Origin: Salinibacillus aidingensis
Lineage (GTDB): Bacteria; Bacillota; Bacilli; Bacillales; Alkalibacillaceae
DNA length: 64,000 nucleotides
NCBI RefSeq assembly: GCF_039522525.1
Contig: NZ_BAAADO010000004.1
Coordinates: 248,001 to 312,000, forward strand
Reading direction: 5' to 3'
The notes under the pieces are model-generated. The model made no database searches, had not been told where the DNA came from, and was given only the letters and a program-made list of their open reading frames with translations. Below, in pieces: positions 16,936-26,076 of the stretch (its first letter is position 1; each line of letters starts with the position of its first letter). Position numbers and translations under genes: made by a program.

Positions 16936-17936
16936 AACTAGCAATCGATGCAATGGGGGGCGATCATGCTCCAGAAGCTATTGTAAAAGGAGCTTGTACT
17001 GCTGTTCAGAATATACCTGATTTATCCATTGTCCTTGTCGGCGATCAGGAGCAGATCAAACCCTTCCTAACTCATACAGAACGAATCGATATTATACATA
17101 CAACAGATGTTATTAAATCAGAAGATGAACCGGTAAAAGCTGTTAGAAGAAAGAAAAACGCTTCTATGGTTCTTATGGCTAATGAAGTGAAGGAAGGAAG
17201 AGCTGATGCGTGTATCTCAGCTGGAAATACCGGGGCATTAATGAGTGCGGGTTTATTCATTGTTGGCCGGATCAAAGGAATTGACCGTCCAGCCTTAAGT
17301 CCAACCCTTCCAACCCTTGATGGGAAAGGCTTTTTGCTGTTGGATGTTGGAGCAAATGTGGATGCAAAACCTCAGCACTTATTGCAGTACGGACTGATGG
17401 GTTCCATTTATGCTGAAAAAGTGAGAGGCATAACAAATCCGAGGGTGGGTCTGTTAAACGTTGGAACCGAAAGTCAAAAAGGAAGTGACTTAGCGAAAAA
17501 GGCTTTTGATTTAATGGAAGATGCCCCCATTCACTTTGTGGGTAATGTTGAAGCCAGAGACTTTTTAAATGGTGTGGCAGATGTCGTTGTCACCGATGGA
17601 TTTTCCGGCAACATCGCCCTTAAATCCATAGAGGGAACTGCTCTAGGCATGTTTTCCATGATGAAGGAAGTTTTTATGAAAAATGTAAAGACAAAAGTAG
17701 CAGCAGGTGTTTTAAAATCCGATTTAAAAGGTCTTAAGGACAAGCTGGACTACTCAGAATATGGAGGTGCCGGATTATTTGGACTGGCAGCTCCAGTGAT
17801 AAAAGCGCATGGTTCTTCTAATGAAACAGCTGTATATAATGCTATTCAGCAGGCCTGTCAACTGGTTGAACAGGATGTAACAGCGAAAATAGAAGAAACA
17901 GTCCAATCCTATAAAGCAGAGGAGGGGAATGAATGA
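16932..17936 (+). CDS. plsX: Phosphate acyltransferase PlsX
   Basis: Converts acyl-ACP to acyl-phosphate, the acyl donor for PlsY. The 334-residue protein begins MKLAIDAMGGDHAPEAIVKGA, the family hallmark, and has SAGNTGALMSAGLF and DGFSGNIALKS motifs. It overlaps fapR by four bases and fabD by four bases, so it is translationally coupled in the FapR-controlled operon. It links with fakA upstream because acyl-phosphate is the shared intermediate. Confidence 0.97.
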   Translation: MKLAIDAMGGDHAPEAIVKGACTAVQNIPDLSIVLVGDQEQIKPFLTHTERIDIIHTTDVIKSEDEPVKAVRRKKNASMVLMANEVKEGRADACISAGNTGALMSAGLFIVGRIKGIDRPALSPTLPTLDGKGFLLLDVGANVDAKPQHLLQYGLMGSIYAEKVRGITNPRVGLLNVGTESQKGSDLAKKAFDLMEDAPIHFVGNVEARDFLNGVADVVVTDGFSGNIALKSIEGTALGMFSMMKEVFMKNVKTKVAAGVLKSDLKGLKDKLDYSEYGGAGLFGLAAPVIKAHGSSNETAVYNAIQQACQLVEQDVTAKIEETVQSYKAEEGNE

Positions 17937-18877
17937 AAAAAGTAGCGTTTCTATTTCCCGGGCAGGGATCTCAGGAGACTGGTATGACAAAAGCCTTTTA
18001 TGAAAAGGATGAAGATGTAAGGACTTTAGTGGATCAGGCCGAGGAAATTCTTCAAGTACCTATAAAAAAGCTAATGTTTGAAGGTCCTCAGGAAGACCTG
18101 ACAAAAACAGAGCATGCCCAGCCAGCTTTGCTATTATCCAGTTTAGCTGCGTTAAGGGTTCTTGAAAAGGAAGGGATCCGTCCTGAAATGGCAGCAGGAC
18201 ACAGCCTCGGAGAATACAGTGCATTAGTAAATGCCGGTGCTCTTTCCGCTGAAGATGGCTTAAAACTTGTTCAAAAAAGAGGACAATTAATGGAAAAAGC
18301 TTATCCCGCCGGCAAAGGTTCTATGGCTGCTGTGTTAGGGCTTGATGAATCTACCATTCAAAGTACGATCAATGAGATATCCGAACAGGGTGAAGTCGTT
18401 GATATTGCTAATGACAATTGCCCTGGACAAATCGTTATCTCTGGTACGAAACAGGGAATTGAACAAGCAGTTGACAAACTGAAGGAGAATGGTGCTAAAC
18501 GGGTGCTTCCATTAAATGTGAGCGGGCCGTTCCATTCCAGATTAATGGAGCCTGCCAGTAGTGAATTGGCAGCAGAGCTTAATCAGATAAACATAAAGGA
18601 TGCGGATTTCCCGGTTTATGCAAATGTCACTGCAGCACCAGTTCAGGACCAGACAGAAATTAGAGACCTCCTTGTTAAACAGCTTTACTCACCGGTTCGA
18701 TTTTCAGAAACCATTTCAAATATGCTTGAGAAGGATATTGATGCGTTTGTCGAGGTGGGTAATGGCAAGGTTTTATCCGGATTGGTCCGTAAAGTGAAAA
18801 GAAGAGCGAAAACATTCTCTGTTCAGGATCCGGATTCCATGAACGCTTTTCTTGAGTGGTATAAGGAGGATTCATAA
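17933..18877 (+). CDS. fabD: Malonyl-CoA:ACP transacylase FabD
   Basis: Loads malonyl groups onto ACP for fatty acid elongation. The 314-residue protein starts KKVAFLFPGQGSQETGM, has the nucleophile Ser91 in GHSLGEY, and catalytic His201 in GPFHSRLM. It overlaps plsX (ATGA) and fabG (TAATG), so all three are coupled. Confidence 0.97.
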   Translation: MKKVAFLFPGQGSQETGMTKAFYEKDEDVRTLVDQAEEILQVPIKKLMFEGPQEDLTKTEHAQPALLLSSLAALRVLEKEGIRPEMAAGHSLGEYSALVNAGALSAEDGLKLVQKRGQLMEKAYPAGKGSMAAVLGLDESTIQSTINEISEQGEVVDIANDNCPGQIVISGTKQGIEQAVDKLKENGAKRVLPLNVSGPFHSRLMEPASSELAAELNQINIKDADFPVYANVTAAPVQDQTEIRDLLVKQLYSPVRFSETISNMLEKDIDAFVEVGNGKVLSGLVRKVKRRAKTFSVQDPDSMNAFLEWYKEDS

Positions 18878-19617
18878 TGTTAGACGGAAAAAATGCGTTG
18901 GTAACAGGAGCATCACGGGGGATTGGTCGTGCTATTGCGCTTGAGCTAGCCAAAAATGGTGCAAACGTTGCGGTTAATTATGCAGGAAACGAACAGAAAG
19001 CAAATGAAGTCGTTAAGGAAATTGAAGACTTAGGCGGCCGGGCATTCCCTGTGCAGGCGAATGTTTCCAATTCAGAAGATGTTAAGGGAATGATAAAGAG
19101 CGTCATTGACACATTTGGTTCCCTTGATATTCTGGTAAACAATGCAGGCATCACTCGGGATAATTTACTAATGAGAATGAAGGAAGAAGAGTTTGAAGAC
19201 GTCATTGATACGAACTTAAAAGGGGTCTTCTTAACAACAAAGGCTGTAACAAGGCAAATGATGAAACAAAAGGGTGGCCGAATCATTAACATTGCTTCCA
19301 TAGTTGGAGTGGCAGGAAATCCGGGTCAGGCAAATTATGTAGCCGCTAAAGCCGGAGTCATTGGCCTGACGAAAACGACGGCCAAAGAGCTTGCTTCCCG
19401 TAATATCCTGGTAAATGCCGTTGCACCCGGATATATCTCAACAGATATGACGGATGAACTGGATGAGGAAACCCGTGAAATGATGCTATCTGCCATTCCG
19501 TTAAACCGTTTGGGTAAACCAGAGAACGTAGCAAAAGTCGTGAAATTCCTAGCCTCCGACGACGCTGCATACATGACAGGCCAGACCCTCCATGTAGACG
19601 GCGGAATGGTTATGTAG
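18877..19617 (+). CDS. fabG: 3-oxoacyl-[ACP] reductase FabG
   Basis: NADPH-dependent short-chain dehydrogenase for the first reduction in fatty acid elongation. 246 residues with TGASRGIGRA cofactor loop, NNAG motif, Ser141 and the YxxxK pair Tyr154/Lys158 (NYVAAKAG), ending in TGQTLHVDGGMVM. The start shares a base with the fabD stop. A tandem palindromic repeat array begins directly after its TAG stop and separates it from acpP. Confidence 0.97.
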   Translation: MLDGKNALVTGASRGIGRAIALELAKNGANVAVNYAGNEQKANEVVKEIEDLGGRAFPVQANVSNSEDVKGMIKSVIDTFGSLDILVNNAGITRDNLLMRMKEEEFEDVIDTNLKGVFLTTKAVTRQMMKQKGGRIINIASIVGVAGNPGQANYVAAKAGVIGLTKTTAKELASRNILVNAVAPGYISTDMTDELDEETREMMLSAIPLNRLGKPENVAKVVKFLASDDAAYMTGQTLHVDGGMVM

Positions 19618-19885
19618 GCAGAAAAGCGGAGGCGACCGATTAGGTCCGACGGCATAAGCAGAATATCCGGAGTGGCCGCTTTTTGGCCATGGAGGTTATT
19701 CTGCTTATGACCGCTTGGGCCTGGGAGCCGCAGCTGGACAAAGAAAAGCGAAGGCGACTGTTCAGGTCATGCGGGATAAGACAAAGACATGAAGTGGCAT
19801 GTTTTTGGCCACGGAATGGCTTTGACTTATATCCGCCTTGACCTAGGAGCCGCAGCTGGACAGAGAAAAGCGGAGGCGACCGTTT
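19618..19885. repeat. Tandem palindromic repeat array, units A then B plus a partial unit
   Basis: Two units of about 121 bp lie head to tail: unit A (19620-19740, centred on GCATAAGCAGAATATCC and its inverse) and unit B (19741-19862, containing CGGGATAAGACAAAGACATG and an inverse TTGACTTATATCCGCC). Each starts GAAAAGCGRAGGCGAC and ends GGGAGCCGCAGCTGGACA (A) or TAGGAGCCGCAGCTGGACA (B). A third start, AAAAGCGGAGGCGACCG, follows at 19866-19882. Each unit folds into a long imperfect hairpin with an inner TGGCC-loop-GGCCA tip. No ORF is likely. The array starts at the fabG stop and runs nearly to the acpP ribosome-binding site. Confidence 0.85.
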
Positions 19886-19916
19886 CTTTAAATTCCATCG
19901 AAGGGAGGTGACAACA

Positions 19917-20153
19917 ATGGCAGACGTTTTTGAACGCGTAAAAAAAGTAATTGTTGACCAGTTAGAGGTCGATGAAGCAAAAGTTACCATGGAAGCATCT
20001 TTCAGCGATGACCTTGAAGCTGATTCACTTGATGTAGTTGAGTTAGTGATGGAGCTGGAAGATGAATTCGATATGGAAATCTCCGATGAAGACGCAGAAA
20101 AAATTGCAACTGTAGGAGATGCTGTGGACTACATAAATAAGTCACAGTCCTAA
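19917..20153 (+). CDS. acpP: Acyl carrier protein
   Basis: Acidic 78-residue carrier of growing acyl chains. Ser37 in the EADSLDVVEL motif is the 4'-phosphopantetheine site. ATG 19917 follows the strong RBS GGGAGGTGA (19903-19910); the in-frame GTG 19908 is inside it. No clear promoter is seen between fabG and acpP because the repeat array fills the space, so expression may depend on readthrough or an unrecognised promoter. Confidence 0.97.
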   Translation: MADVFERVKKVIVDQLEVDEAKVTMEASFSDDLEADSLDVVELVMELEDEFDMEISDEDAEKIATVGDAVDYINKSQS

Positions 20154-20186
20154 TGAATGTATATCAACTTTATGTTTGAAATTATA

Positions 20187-20226
20187 GGAAAGCCTTGTTT
20201 TTTAACAGGGCTTTCCATTCATTTAT
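20187..20226 (+). terminator. Terminator after acpP
   Basis: GGAAAGCCTTGTT (20187-20199) pairs with AACAGGGCTTTCC (20204-20216) with one G-U pair, followed by the T-rich ATTCATTTATTTTA. Confidence 0.75.
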
Positions 20227-20266
20227 TTTAATGAATAACTATATCTAAAGATAGGTGGAAGTAAAG

Positions 20267-20959
20267 GTGAATTTTGAACAATTCCAAGAGCAAATTGGTG
20301 TCCATTTTCAGAACCAGGCACTATTAAAAAAGGCTTTTACACATTCATCGTATGTGAATGAACATCGGAATCGCGGTTTGGAAGATAATGAGCGGCTTGA
20401 ATTTTTGGGTGATGCGGTTTTGGAACTTGCTGTATCCCAATTTTTATACCGTAAATTTCAGAAAATGAATGAAGGAGAGATGACAAAATTCAGGGCTTCG
20501 ATTGTATGTGAGCCTTCTCTTGTTCATTTTGCCGAGAAGCTTCAATTTAATGATTTGGTATTGCTGGGAAAAGGAGAAGAAATGACGGGTGGACGAACCA
20601 GACCGGCATTACTGGCTGATGCCTTTGAAGGATTTATTGGAGCTTTGTACCTTGATCAGGGCTTTGACACTGTTCTGAGTTTTCTGGATGAATATGTCTT
20701 TCCTGAAATAAAACCTGGTGCTTTTTCTCATGCAATGGATTATAAGAGTATGCTTCAGGAGGTTGTACAACAGGATCAGGAGGGGGACATTGATTATAAC
20801 ATTGTTGATGAAAAAGGACCTGCTCATAACCGGGAATTTATTGCAGAGGTAACCATCCAAAGTGAAGGATTTGGAAAGGGAAGCGGCCGGACGAAAAAGG
20901 AAGCAGAACAAAATGCGGCTAAAGAAGCTCTGGATAAAATAAAAGAACAACAATCATAA
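20267..20959 (+). CDS. rnc: Ribonuclease III
   Basis: Double-strand-specific endoribonuclease that processes rRNA and other structured RNAs. About 230 residues, with the catalytic signature NERLEFLGDAVLEL, the second acidic cluster LLADAFEGFIGALYLD, and a C-terminal double-stranded RNA-binding domain ending GRTKKEAEQNAAKEALDKI. GTG 20267 lies 8 bases after AGGTGG (20253-20258); an in-frame GTG at 20255 overlaps that site. Confidence 0.95.
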   Translation: MNFEQFQEQIGVHFQNQALLKKAFTHSSYVNEHRNRGLEDNERLEFLGDAVLELAVSQFLYRKFQKMNEGEMTKFRASIVCEPSLVHFAEKLQFNDLVLLGKGEEMTGGRTRPALLADAFEGFIGALYLDQGFDTVLSFLDEYVFPEIKPGAFSHAMDYKSMLQEVVQQDQEGDIDYNIVDEKGPAHNREFIAEVTIQSEGFGKGSGRTKKEAEQNAAKEALDKIKEQQS

Positions 20960-21007
20960 TAGGTGCCAAAGCTTTCGAATTCCTGTTTTGAAGGCTTTGG
21001 CACCTAT
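20959..21007. terminator. Hairpin between convergent rnc and the DUF1128 gene
   Basis: AGGTGCCAAAGC (20961-20972) and GCTTTGGCACCT (20994-21005) form a 12-bp perfect stem with a 21-base loop starting at the rnc stop. It lies between converging genes and probably blocks readthrough both ways, although the T-tract is poor. Confidence 0.55.
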
Positions 21008-21021
21008 TAACTTAGGTTCTT

Positions 21022-21246
21022 TTATTTTACCCTGTATTTTCTCAGTTCTTCAATGATGGCCTGTATTTCCGGTACACTTAATTGACCCTTACTTTTAACC
21101 ATTTCATAGACCGACTTTATTTCATGATAATCTTTGACATCGAAATACTTAGGGTCCAATACGCCCCGATTAATAACCTGTAAATCATTCATGAGTTCTT
21201 CAACCATAAATGATAAATTCTGCTCGGATACTTCATTTAAGTTCAC
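21022..21246 (-). CDS. DUF1128 (UPF0435, YfkK-like) protein
   Basis: A 74-residue cytosolic protein on the minus strand, with GTG start preceded by AAAGGAGTG. The segment NLSFMVEELMNDLQVINRGVLDPKYF and the LSVPEIQAIIEELRKYR end match the small DUF1128 family represented by YfkK in B. subtilis. The function is unknown. It sits alone between rnc and smc, which are adjacent in B. subtilis, so this is an insertion in the block. Confidence 0.75.
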   Translation of the reverse strand: MNLNEVSEQNLSFMVEELMNDLQVINRGVLDPKYFDVKDYHEIKSVYEMVKSKGQLSVPEIQAIIEELRKYRVK

Positions 21247-21403
21247 GTCAACACTCCTTTAAGTAGAAACATTCTTCTTTCCTATTATATTCTATGATAA
21301 AATATACAAGGTTAAAAAGAAACCTATGATAGAAAAAATGATGATAACAAACATCTCTCTATAAAGTAAGTTGTATGAAAATAGATTACAGGAGGAAAAC
21401 GTT

Positions 21404-24400
21404 ATGTTCCTCAAACGATTGGATACAGTAGGATTTAAATCATTTGCTGAACGAATTTCCGTAGATTTTGTCCCGGGTGTTACGGCTGTTGTCGGCCCCA
21501 ATGGAAGCGGGAAAAGTAATATAACAGATGCCATTCGCTGGGTTTTAGGAGAACAGTCTGCGAAATCCCTGCGTGGTTCAAAAATGGAGGATATCATTTT
21601 TGCAGGCAGTGATACACGGAAGGCACTCAATTTTGCAGAAGTTTCGCTTGTTTTAGATAACGAGGATAGTGCTTTGCCGATTGACTATCAGGAGGTTGAT
21701 ATCACTCGTCGTGTTTACAGATCCGGTGAAAGTGAATTTTTAATTAATCAGCAGCCGTGTCGACTAAAGGATATCATTGATCTATTTATGGATTCAGGTC
21801 TGGGAAAGGAAGCCTTTTCGATTATCAGTCAAGGAAAGGTTGAAGAAATTTTAAGCTCCAAACCTGAAGAACGGCGGGCGATTTTTGAAGAAGCTGCTGG
21901 AGTGTTAAAGTATAAGCAGCGGAAGAAAAAAGCGGAAATGAAGCTGGCTGAAACCCAGGAAAATCTTTACCGTGTAGAAGATATTATTTATGAAATTGAA
22001 GGTCAGCTTGAACCTCTGAAAGAACAGGCTGAGACAGCAGAAACCTATTTACAGAAAAAGGACGAACTGAAAAAGCATGAAGTCTCCTTACTCGTCACAG
22101 AGATTGAAAGGTTAAATGAAGAATGGCAATCTCTGCTTAGCCAAATTGAAGAACAAAAGCAGGAGATTCTACATAAACAGACGGGGATTCAACAGGAAGA
22201 AGCTGAGCTTGAAAAGGAAAGGGCTGAGATACAGGGACTGGATCAGGCCATTGAACAGATGCAAAATCAAATGCTTTCCCTAACTCAGGAATTGGAAAAT
22301 CTTGAGGGACGCAAGCGGTTGTTTAATGAACGCTGGAAGCATTATGAAGAAAACAAGGATAAATTGGCAGATGAAGAAAAGCGTTTAGATGAGAAGATAG
22401 CTAATGTTACGAAACAGCTGACAGAAGATGAAGAGCAGCTGAATGTGCTGGTTTCTGAGAGAAAAGAAACAAAGGAAAGAATGGCAGATCTGGAGCAAAG
22501 CCTTGGCACCTCGAGGGAAAGTATGGAGGAGAAGATAGAGGAGCTGAAAAGTGAGTACATTGAGGTATTAAATGAACAGGCAGCTAAACGGAATGAACTG
22601 CAGGGGATCGAACGCAGTCTGGAACAGAATAAGCAAAAGAAAAATAGAATGACTGATCGTTTTCAGGGGTTATTGGATCAGCGAAAAGAGATCGATCAGG
22701 AACAGGAAACCATTACAGACCAACTAAAGACGATTGAACAAACCCTTACTGAAAAACAAAAGCTATTAAATGGAGAAAAGTCTGCTCTTGAGGAACAAAA
22801 ATCCCAAGTTGAAGAAGAGCAGAAAAAATTAAATCAGGGATATCAGTTCATCCACAAGCTTAGGTCAAAAAAAGAAATGCTTGAAGAGATGAAGGAGGAC
22901 TTTTCCGGGTTTTTCCATGGTGTAAAGGCTGTTCTGAAAGCGAGAGAACGGAAGGAATTAAGTGGCATTCATGGAGCTGTTGCCGAAACGATTCAAATTG
23001 GGGATGATTATGTTCTCGCGATTGAAACGGCGCTTGGGGGACAAGCCCAGCACATTATAATGGAAAGTGAAAATGATGCTCGTCAGGCCATTCAATGGCT
23101 TAAAAAGACGAACAATGGCAGAGCAACTTTTCTTCCGTTACCTTCTATGCAGCCCAAGCGAATACCTGAACATCTGATTCGTAATATCGAAAACCACCAG
23201 GGCTTTATAGGCGTAGCTGAGCAATTGGTGGATTATGATCAAAAGTTTTCAAATGCCATTCAGTCTTTACTTGGAAACATTGTGATTGCACGAACTCTGA
23301 AAGACGCCAATGAATTGGCAGGCTTACTGAATCGTCGTTTTCGGATTGTCACACTTGACGGAGATGTAGTGAATCCTGGGGGTTCAATGACTGGTGGAGC
23401 TCAGAAGAAGAAAAACCAATCTTTATTTACCAGGGAAAAAGAGTTAGGTCAGGTGTCTGAAAAGCTGCAGGAATTTGAAGAAAGAACAAAAAGCTTTGAA
23501 CATCAGCTTGATGATCATATCCAGTCTCAGAAGCAGAAAGAGAAGCGTGTCCAGGAACTGGAGGATGAAATAAACCAGCTCCAATCACAGGTCAGTAAGC
23601 TTCAGGGATACTTAAGAGAGGTTAAATTGAAGCGTGAGAATGTGAATGACCACTTATCTCTTTATGATCAGGAGCAGGAGCAGTTCCAGGAAGAAGAACA
23701 GGAACTTAAGAACTCTACTGATGCGTTATCCAGTCGTCTTCAGGAACTTGAAGATGAGGCGGAGAACCTGCAAAATCAAATTGATACCCTTACCCATGAG
23801 CTTACCAATCAACAGGAATCCAGTGAAAAAATTCAACAGGAATATCATCAGCTCCAGGTCATGCTAGCTGAGCAGGATACAAACGTGAAGAACCAGAAAG
23901 AAAAAGTAAACAGCTTGAAGCGTGACTTATCTGATTTTCAGTCCCAAAAAGATCAGTTAAAAGAAGAGCATATAGCACTGGAGGAAATTAAGGAACAGGG
24001 ACAGACAGCTGAGGAAATTGAAAAGGAAATTGAGAATAAGCGTAAGGAGAAACGGGAAACCCAAAACACTTTAAAGTCAAAACGGGAAGAAAGACAGCAG
24101 CGTAACCAAATGACGGAGGATCTGGAAAAAGAAATAAAAGAGAGAAATCGTATTCTTAATCAATCGACCGATGATCTGCAACAGAAGGAAGTAAAAGCGA
24201 ACCGTCTGGATGTTGAGTTGGAAAATAATCTCAGTGTCTTGCAAGAGGAATATATGCTGTCCTTTGACAAGGCACTTTCAGACTTTGGCAGAACCGACAA
24301 TACAGATGAAGCGAAACAAACCGTTCAGCAAATCAAACAGGAGATTGATCGTCTGGGAACGGTGAACTTAGGTGCGATTGATGAGTATAAACGAATTCAG

Positions 24401-24970
24401 GAACGGTATGAGTTTTTAACGACTCAACGTCAGGATTTATTGGAGGCCAAGGATACCCTTTATGCTGTTATTAAAGAAATGGATGGGGAAATGGTCACCC
24501 GTTTTGAAGGCACTTTTAATCAGATTCAAAAGGAATTCACTGATGTATTTAAGAAATTATTTGGCGGTGGCCGGGCCGATTTAAAATTAACGGATCCCAA
24601 AGATTTACTTGAAACAGGTGTTGATATTGTTGCCCAGCCTCCAGGTAAAAAGCTGCAAAATCTCGGACTTCTTTCAGGAGGGGAACGAGCCCTCACAGCC
24701 ATTGCCCTTCTGTTTGCGATTTTAAGAGTCCGGCCAGTTCCATTCTGTGTATTGGATGAAGTGGAGGCTGCGCTTGATGAAGCAAATGTCAACCGTTTTG
24801 CCCAGTATTTAAAAGAATTTAGTGAAAATACACAGTTTATTGTCATCACCCACCGGAAAGGAACGATGGAGGAAGCGGATGTCCTCTACGGTGTAACCAT
24901 GCAGGAGTCAGGTGTCTCGAAATTGGTTTCTGTACGACTGGAAGAAACCGACCAAATGGTAAATGCTTAA
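21404..24970 (+). CDS. smc: Chromosome segregation ATPase SMC
   Basis: Condensin subunit that organises and segregates the chromosome together with ScpA and ScpB. 1188 residues, matching Bacillus SMC. N-terminal Walker A GPNGSGKSN, Q-loop region, two long coiled coils (about 165-500 and 680-1030) flanking a hinge (about 510-670, with GGSMTGG), and C-terminal LSGGERALTAIALL signature with Walker B PFCVLDEVEAALDEAN. ATG 21404 follows AGGAGG. Eighteen bases separate it from ftsY. Confidence 0.98.
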   Translation: MFLKRLDTVGFKSFAERISVDFVPGVTAVVGPNGSGKSNITDAIRWVLGEQSAKSLRGSKMEDIIFAGSDTRKALNFAEVSLVLDNEDSALPIDYQEVDITRRVYRSGESEFLINQQPCRLKDIIDLFMDSGLGKEAFSIISQGKVEEILSSKPEERRAIFEEAAGVLKYKQRKKKAEMKLAETQENLYRVEDIIYEIEGQLEPLKEQAETAETYLQKKDELKKHEVSLLVTEIERLNEEWQSLLSQIEEQKQEILHKQTGIQQEEAELEKERAEIQGLDQAIEQMQNQMLSLTQELENLEGRKRLFNERWKHYEENKDKLADEEKRLDEKIANVTKQLTEDEEQLNVLVSERKETKERMADLEQSLGTSRESMEEKIEELKSEYIEVLNEQAAKRNELQGIERSLEQNKQKKNRMTDRFQGLLDQRKEIDQEQETITDQLKTIEQTLTEKQKLLNGEKSALEEQKSQVEEEQKKLNQGYQFIHKLRSKKEMLEEMKEDFSGFFHGVKAVLKARERKELSGIHGAVAETIQIGDDYVLAIETALGGQAQHIIMESENDARQAIQWLKKTNNGRATFLPLPSMQPKRIPEHLIRNIENHQGFIGVAEQLVDYDQKFSNAIQSLLGNIVIARTLKDANELAGLLNRRFRIVTLDGDVVNPGGSMTGGAQKKKNQSLFTREKELGQVSEKLQEFEERTKSFEHQLDDHIQSQKQKEKRVQELEDEINQLQSQVSKLQGYLREVKLKRENVNDHLSLYDQEQEQFQEEEQELKNSTDALSSRLQELEDEAENLQNQIDTLTHELTNQQESSEKIQQEYHQLQVMLAEQDTNVKNQKEKVNSLKRDLSDFQSQKDQLKEEHIALEEIKEQGQTAEEIEKEIENKRKEKRETQNTLKSKREERQQRNQMTEDLEKEIKERNRILNQSTDDLQQKEVKANRLDVELENNLSVLQEEYMLSFDKALSDFGRTDNTDEAKQTVQQIKQEIDRLGTVNLGAIDEYKRIQERYEFLTTQRQDLLEAKDTLYAVIKEMDGEMVTRFEGTFNQIQKEFTDVFKKLFGGGRADLKLTDPKDLLETGVDIVAQPPGKKLQNLGLLSGGERALTAIALLFAILRVRPVPFCVLDEVEAALDEANVNRFAQYLKEFSENTQFIVITHRKGTMEEADVLYGVTMQESGVSKLVSVRLEETDQMVNA

Positions 24971-24988
24971 AAGAAAGGAAGATTCTAC

Positions 24989-25999
24989 TTGAGTTTCTTT
25001 AAAAAGCTAAAGGATAAAATCAACAAACAAACGGAACAAGTGACAGATAAATTTAAGGATGGATTGACAAAAACAAGAGATTCGTTTGCGACCAAAATGA
25101 ATGATTTGGTAGCGAAATATCGAAAAGTCGATGAAGAATTTTTTGAGGAACTGGAAGAAGTACTGATCTCCGCAGATGTTGGTGTGGAAACTGTTATGGA
25201 ACTCATTGAAGAATTAGAAATGGAAGTGAAACGCCGTAATATCAAAGACACTTCAGAGGTTGTGGAAGTTATCTCTGAAAAGCTGGTGGAAATTTATTAT
25301 GGAGATGCGGATGAAGAGATAGAAGAGCTGAATTTAAATGAGGACGGCTTATCCGTGGTTCTGTTTGTAGGAGTTAATGGTGTTGGAAAAACAACAACCA
25401 TTGGAAAGCTTGCTCATCGACTCAAAGAGGAAGGCAAAACTGTGATGCTTGCAGCAGGAGATACCTTTAGGGCAGGTGCCATTGAACAGCTTGATGTATG
25501 GGGAGAACGCGTCGGTGTTGAAGTCATTAAACATAGTGAGGGCAGTGATCCGGCTGCTGTCATTTATGATGGAATTCAGGCTGCGAAATCAAGAAATGCC
25601 GATGTTCTTCTGTGTGATACGGCAGGACGTCTGCAAAATAAAGTGAATTTAATGAACGAACTTTCTAAGGTTAAGCGCGTCATCTCACGTGAGATCCCGG
25701 AAGCCCCTCATGAAGTTTTACTTGTTCTGGATGCTACGACGGGGCAAAATGCCATGAGTCAGGCCAAAACCTTTTCAGAATCAACAGATGTTTCCGGAAT
25801 TGTGTTGTCCAAACTGGATGGGACGGCTAAAGGAGGCATTGTTTTAGCGATTCGGAATGAGTTGTCCATTCCGGTTAAATATGTCGGACTTGGTGAAAAG
25901 GTAACAGATTTACAGCCGTTTAATGCCAATTCCTTTGTTTATGGTTTATTTGCTGACATAGTTGATCAGGACACGAACACAGATGCAAGAGATGACTAG
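24989..25999 (+). CDS. ftsY: Signal recognition particle receptor FtsY
   Basis: SRP GTPase that docks SRP-ribosome complexes at the membrane. The 336-residue protein has a short charged A domain, an N domain, and a G domain with GVNGVGKTTTIGKLA, DTAGRLQNK and SKLDGTAKGG. A TTG start follows AGAAAGGAAG. It is followed by ylxM and ffh, so both the receptor and the SRP54 protein come from one region. Confidence 0.96.
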   Translation: MSFFKKLKDKINKQTEQVTDKFKDGLTKTRDSFATKMNDLVAKYRKVDEEFFEELEEVLISADVGVETVMELIEELEMEVKRRNIKDTSEVVEVISEKLVEIYYGDADEEIEELNLNEDGLSVVLFVGVNGVGKTTTIGKLAHRLKEEGKTVMLAAGDTFRAGAIEQLDVWGERVGVEVIKHSEGSDPAAVIYDGIQAAKSRNADVLLCDTAGRLQNKVNLMNELSKVKRVISREIPEAPHEVLLVLDATTGQNAMSQAKTFSESTDVSGIVLSKLDGTAKGGIVLAIRNELSIPVKYVGLGEKVTDLQPFNANSFVYGLFADIVDQDTNTDARDD

Positions 26000-26026
26000 C
26001 TGTATCTTGACACAGTGCAGCATTCC

Positions 26027-26049
26027 CCTTTACCATTTAAATGTAAAGG
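26027..26049. repeat. Palindrome between ftsY and ylxM
   Basis: CCTTTAC and GTAAAGG arms flank ATTTAAAT (26027-26049), a near-perfect palindrome just upstream of the ylxM ribosome-binding site. It lacks a T-tract; it could be an operator or an mRNA structure controlling ylxM. Confidence 0.4.
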
Positions 26050-26076
26050 ATATTCCCTTAACAAGAGGTGTTTACC

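Noticed and set aside
18600..18797. Alternative plus-strand frame inside fabD
   Set aside because: Lies within the coding region of FabD in another frame without a start site; FabD motifs are intact around it.
19640..19990. 116-residue minus-strand frame across the fabG-acpP repeats
   Set aside because: Spans the palindromic array and antisense acpP; not supported as coding.
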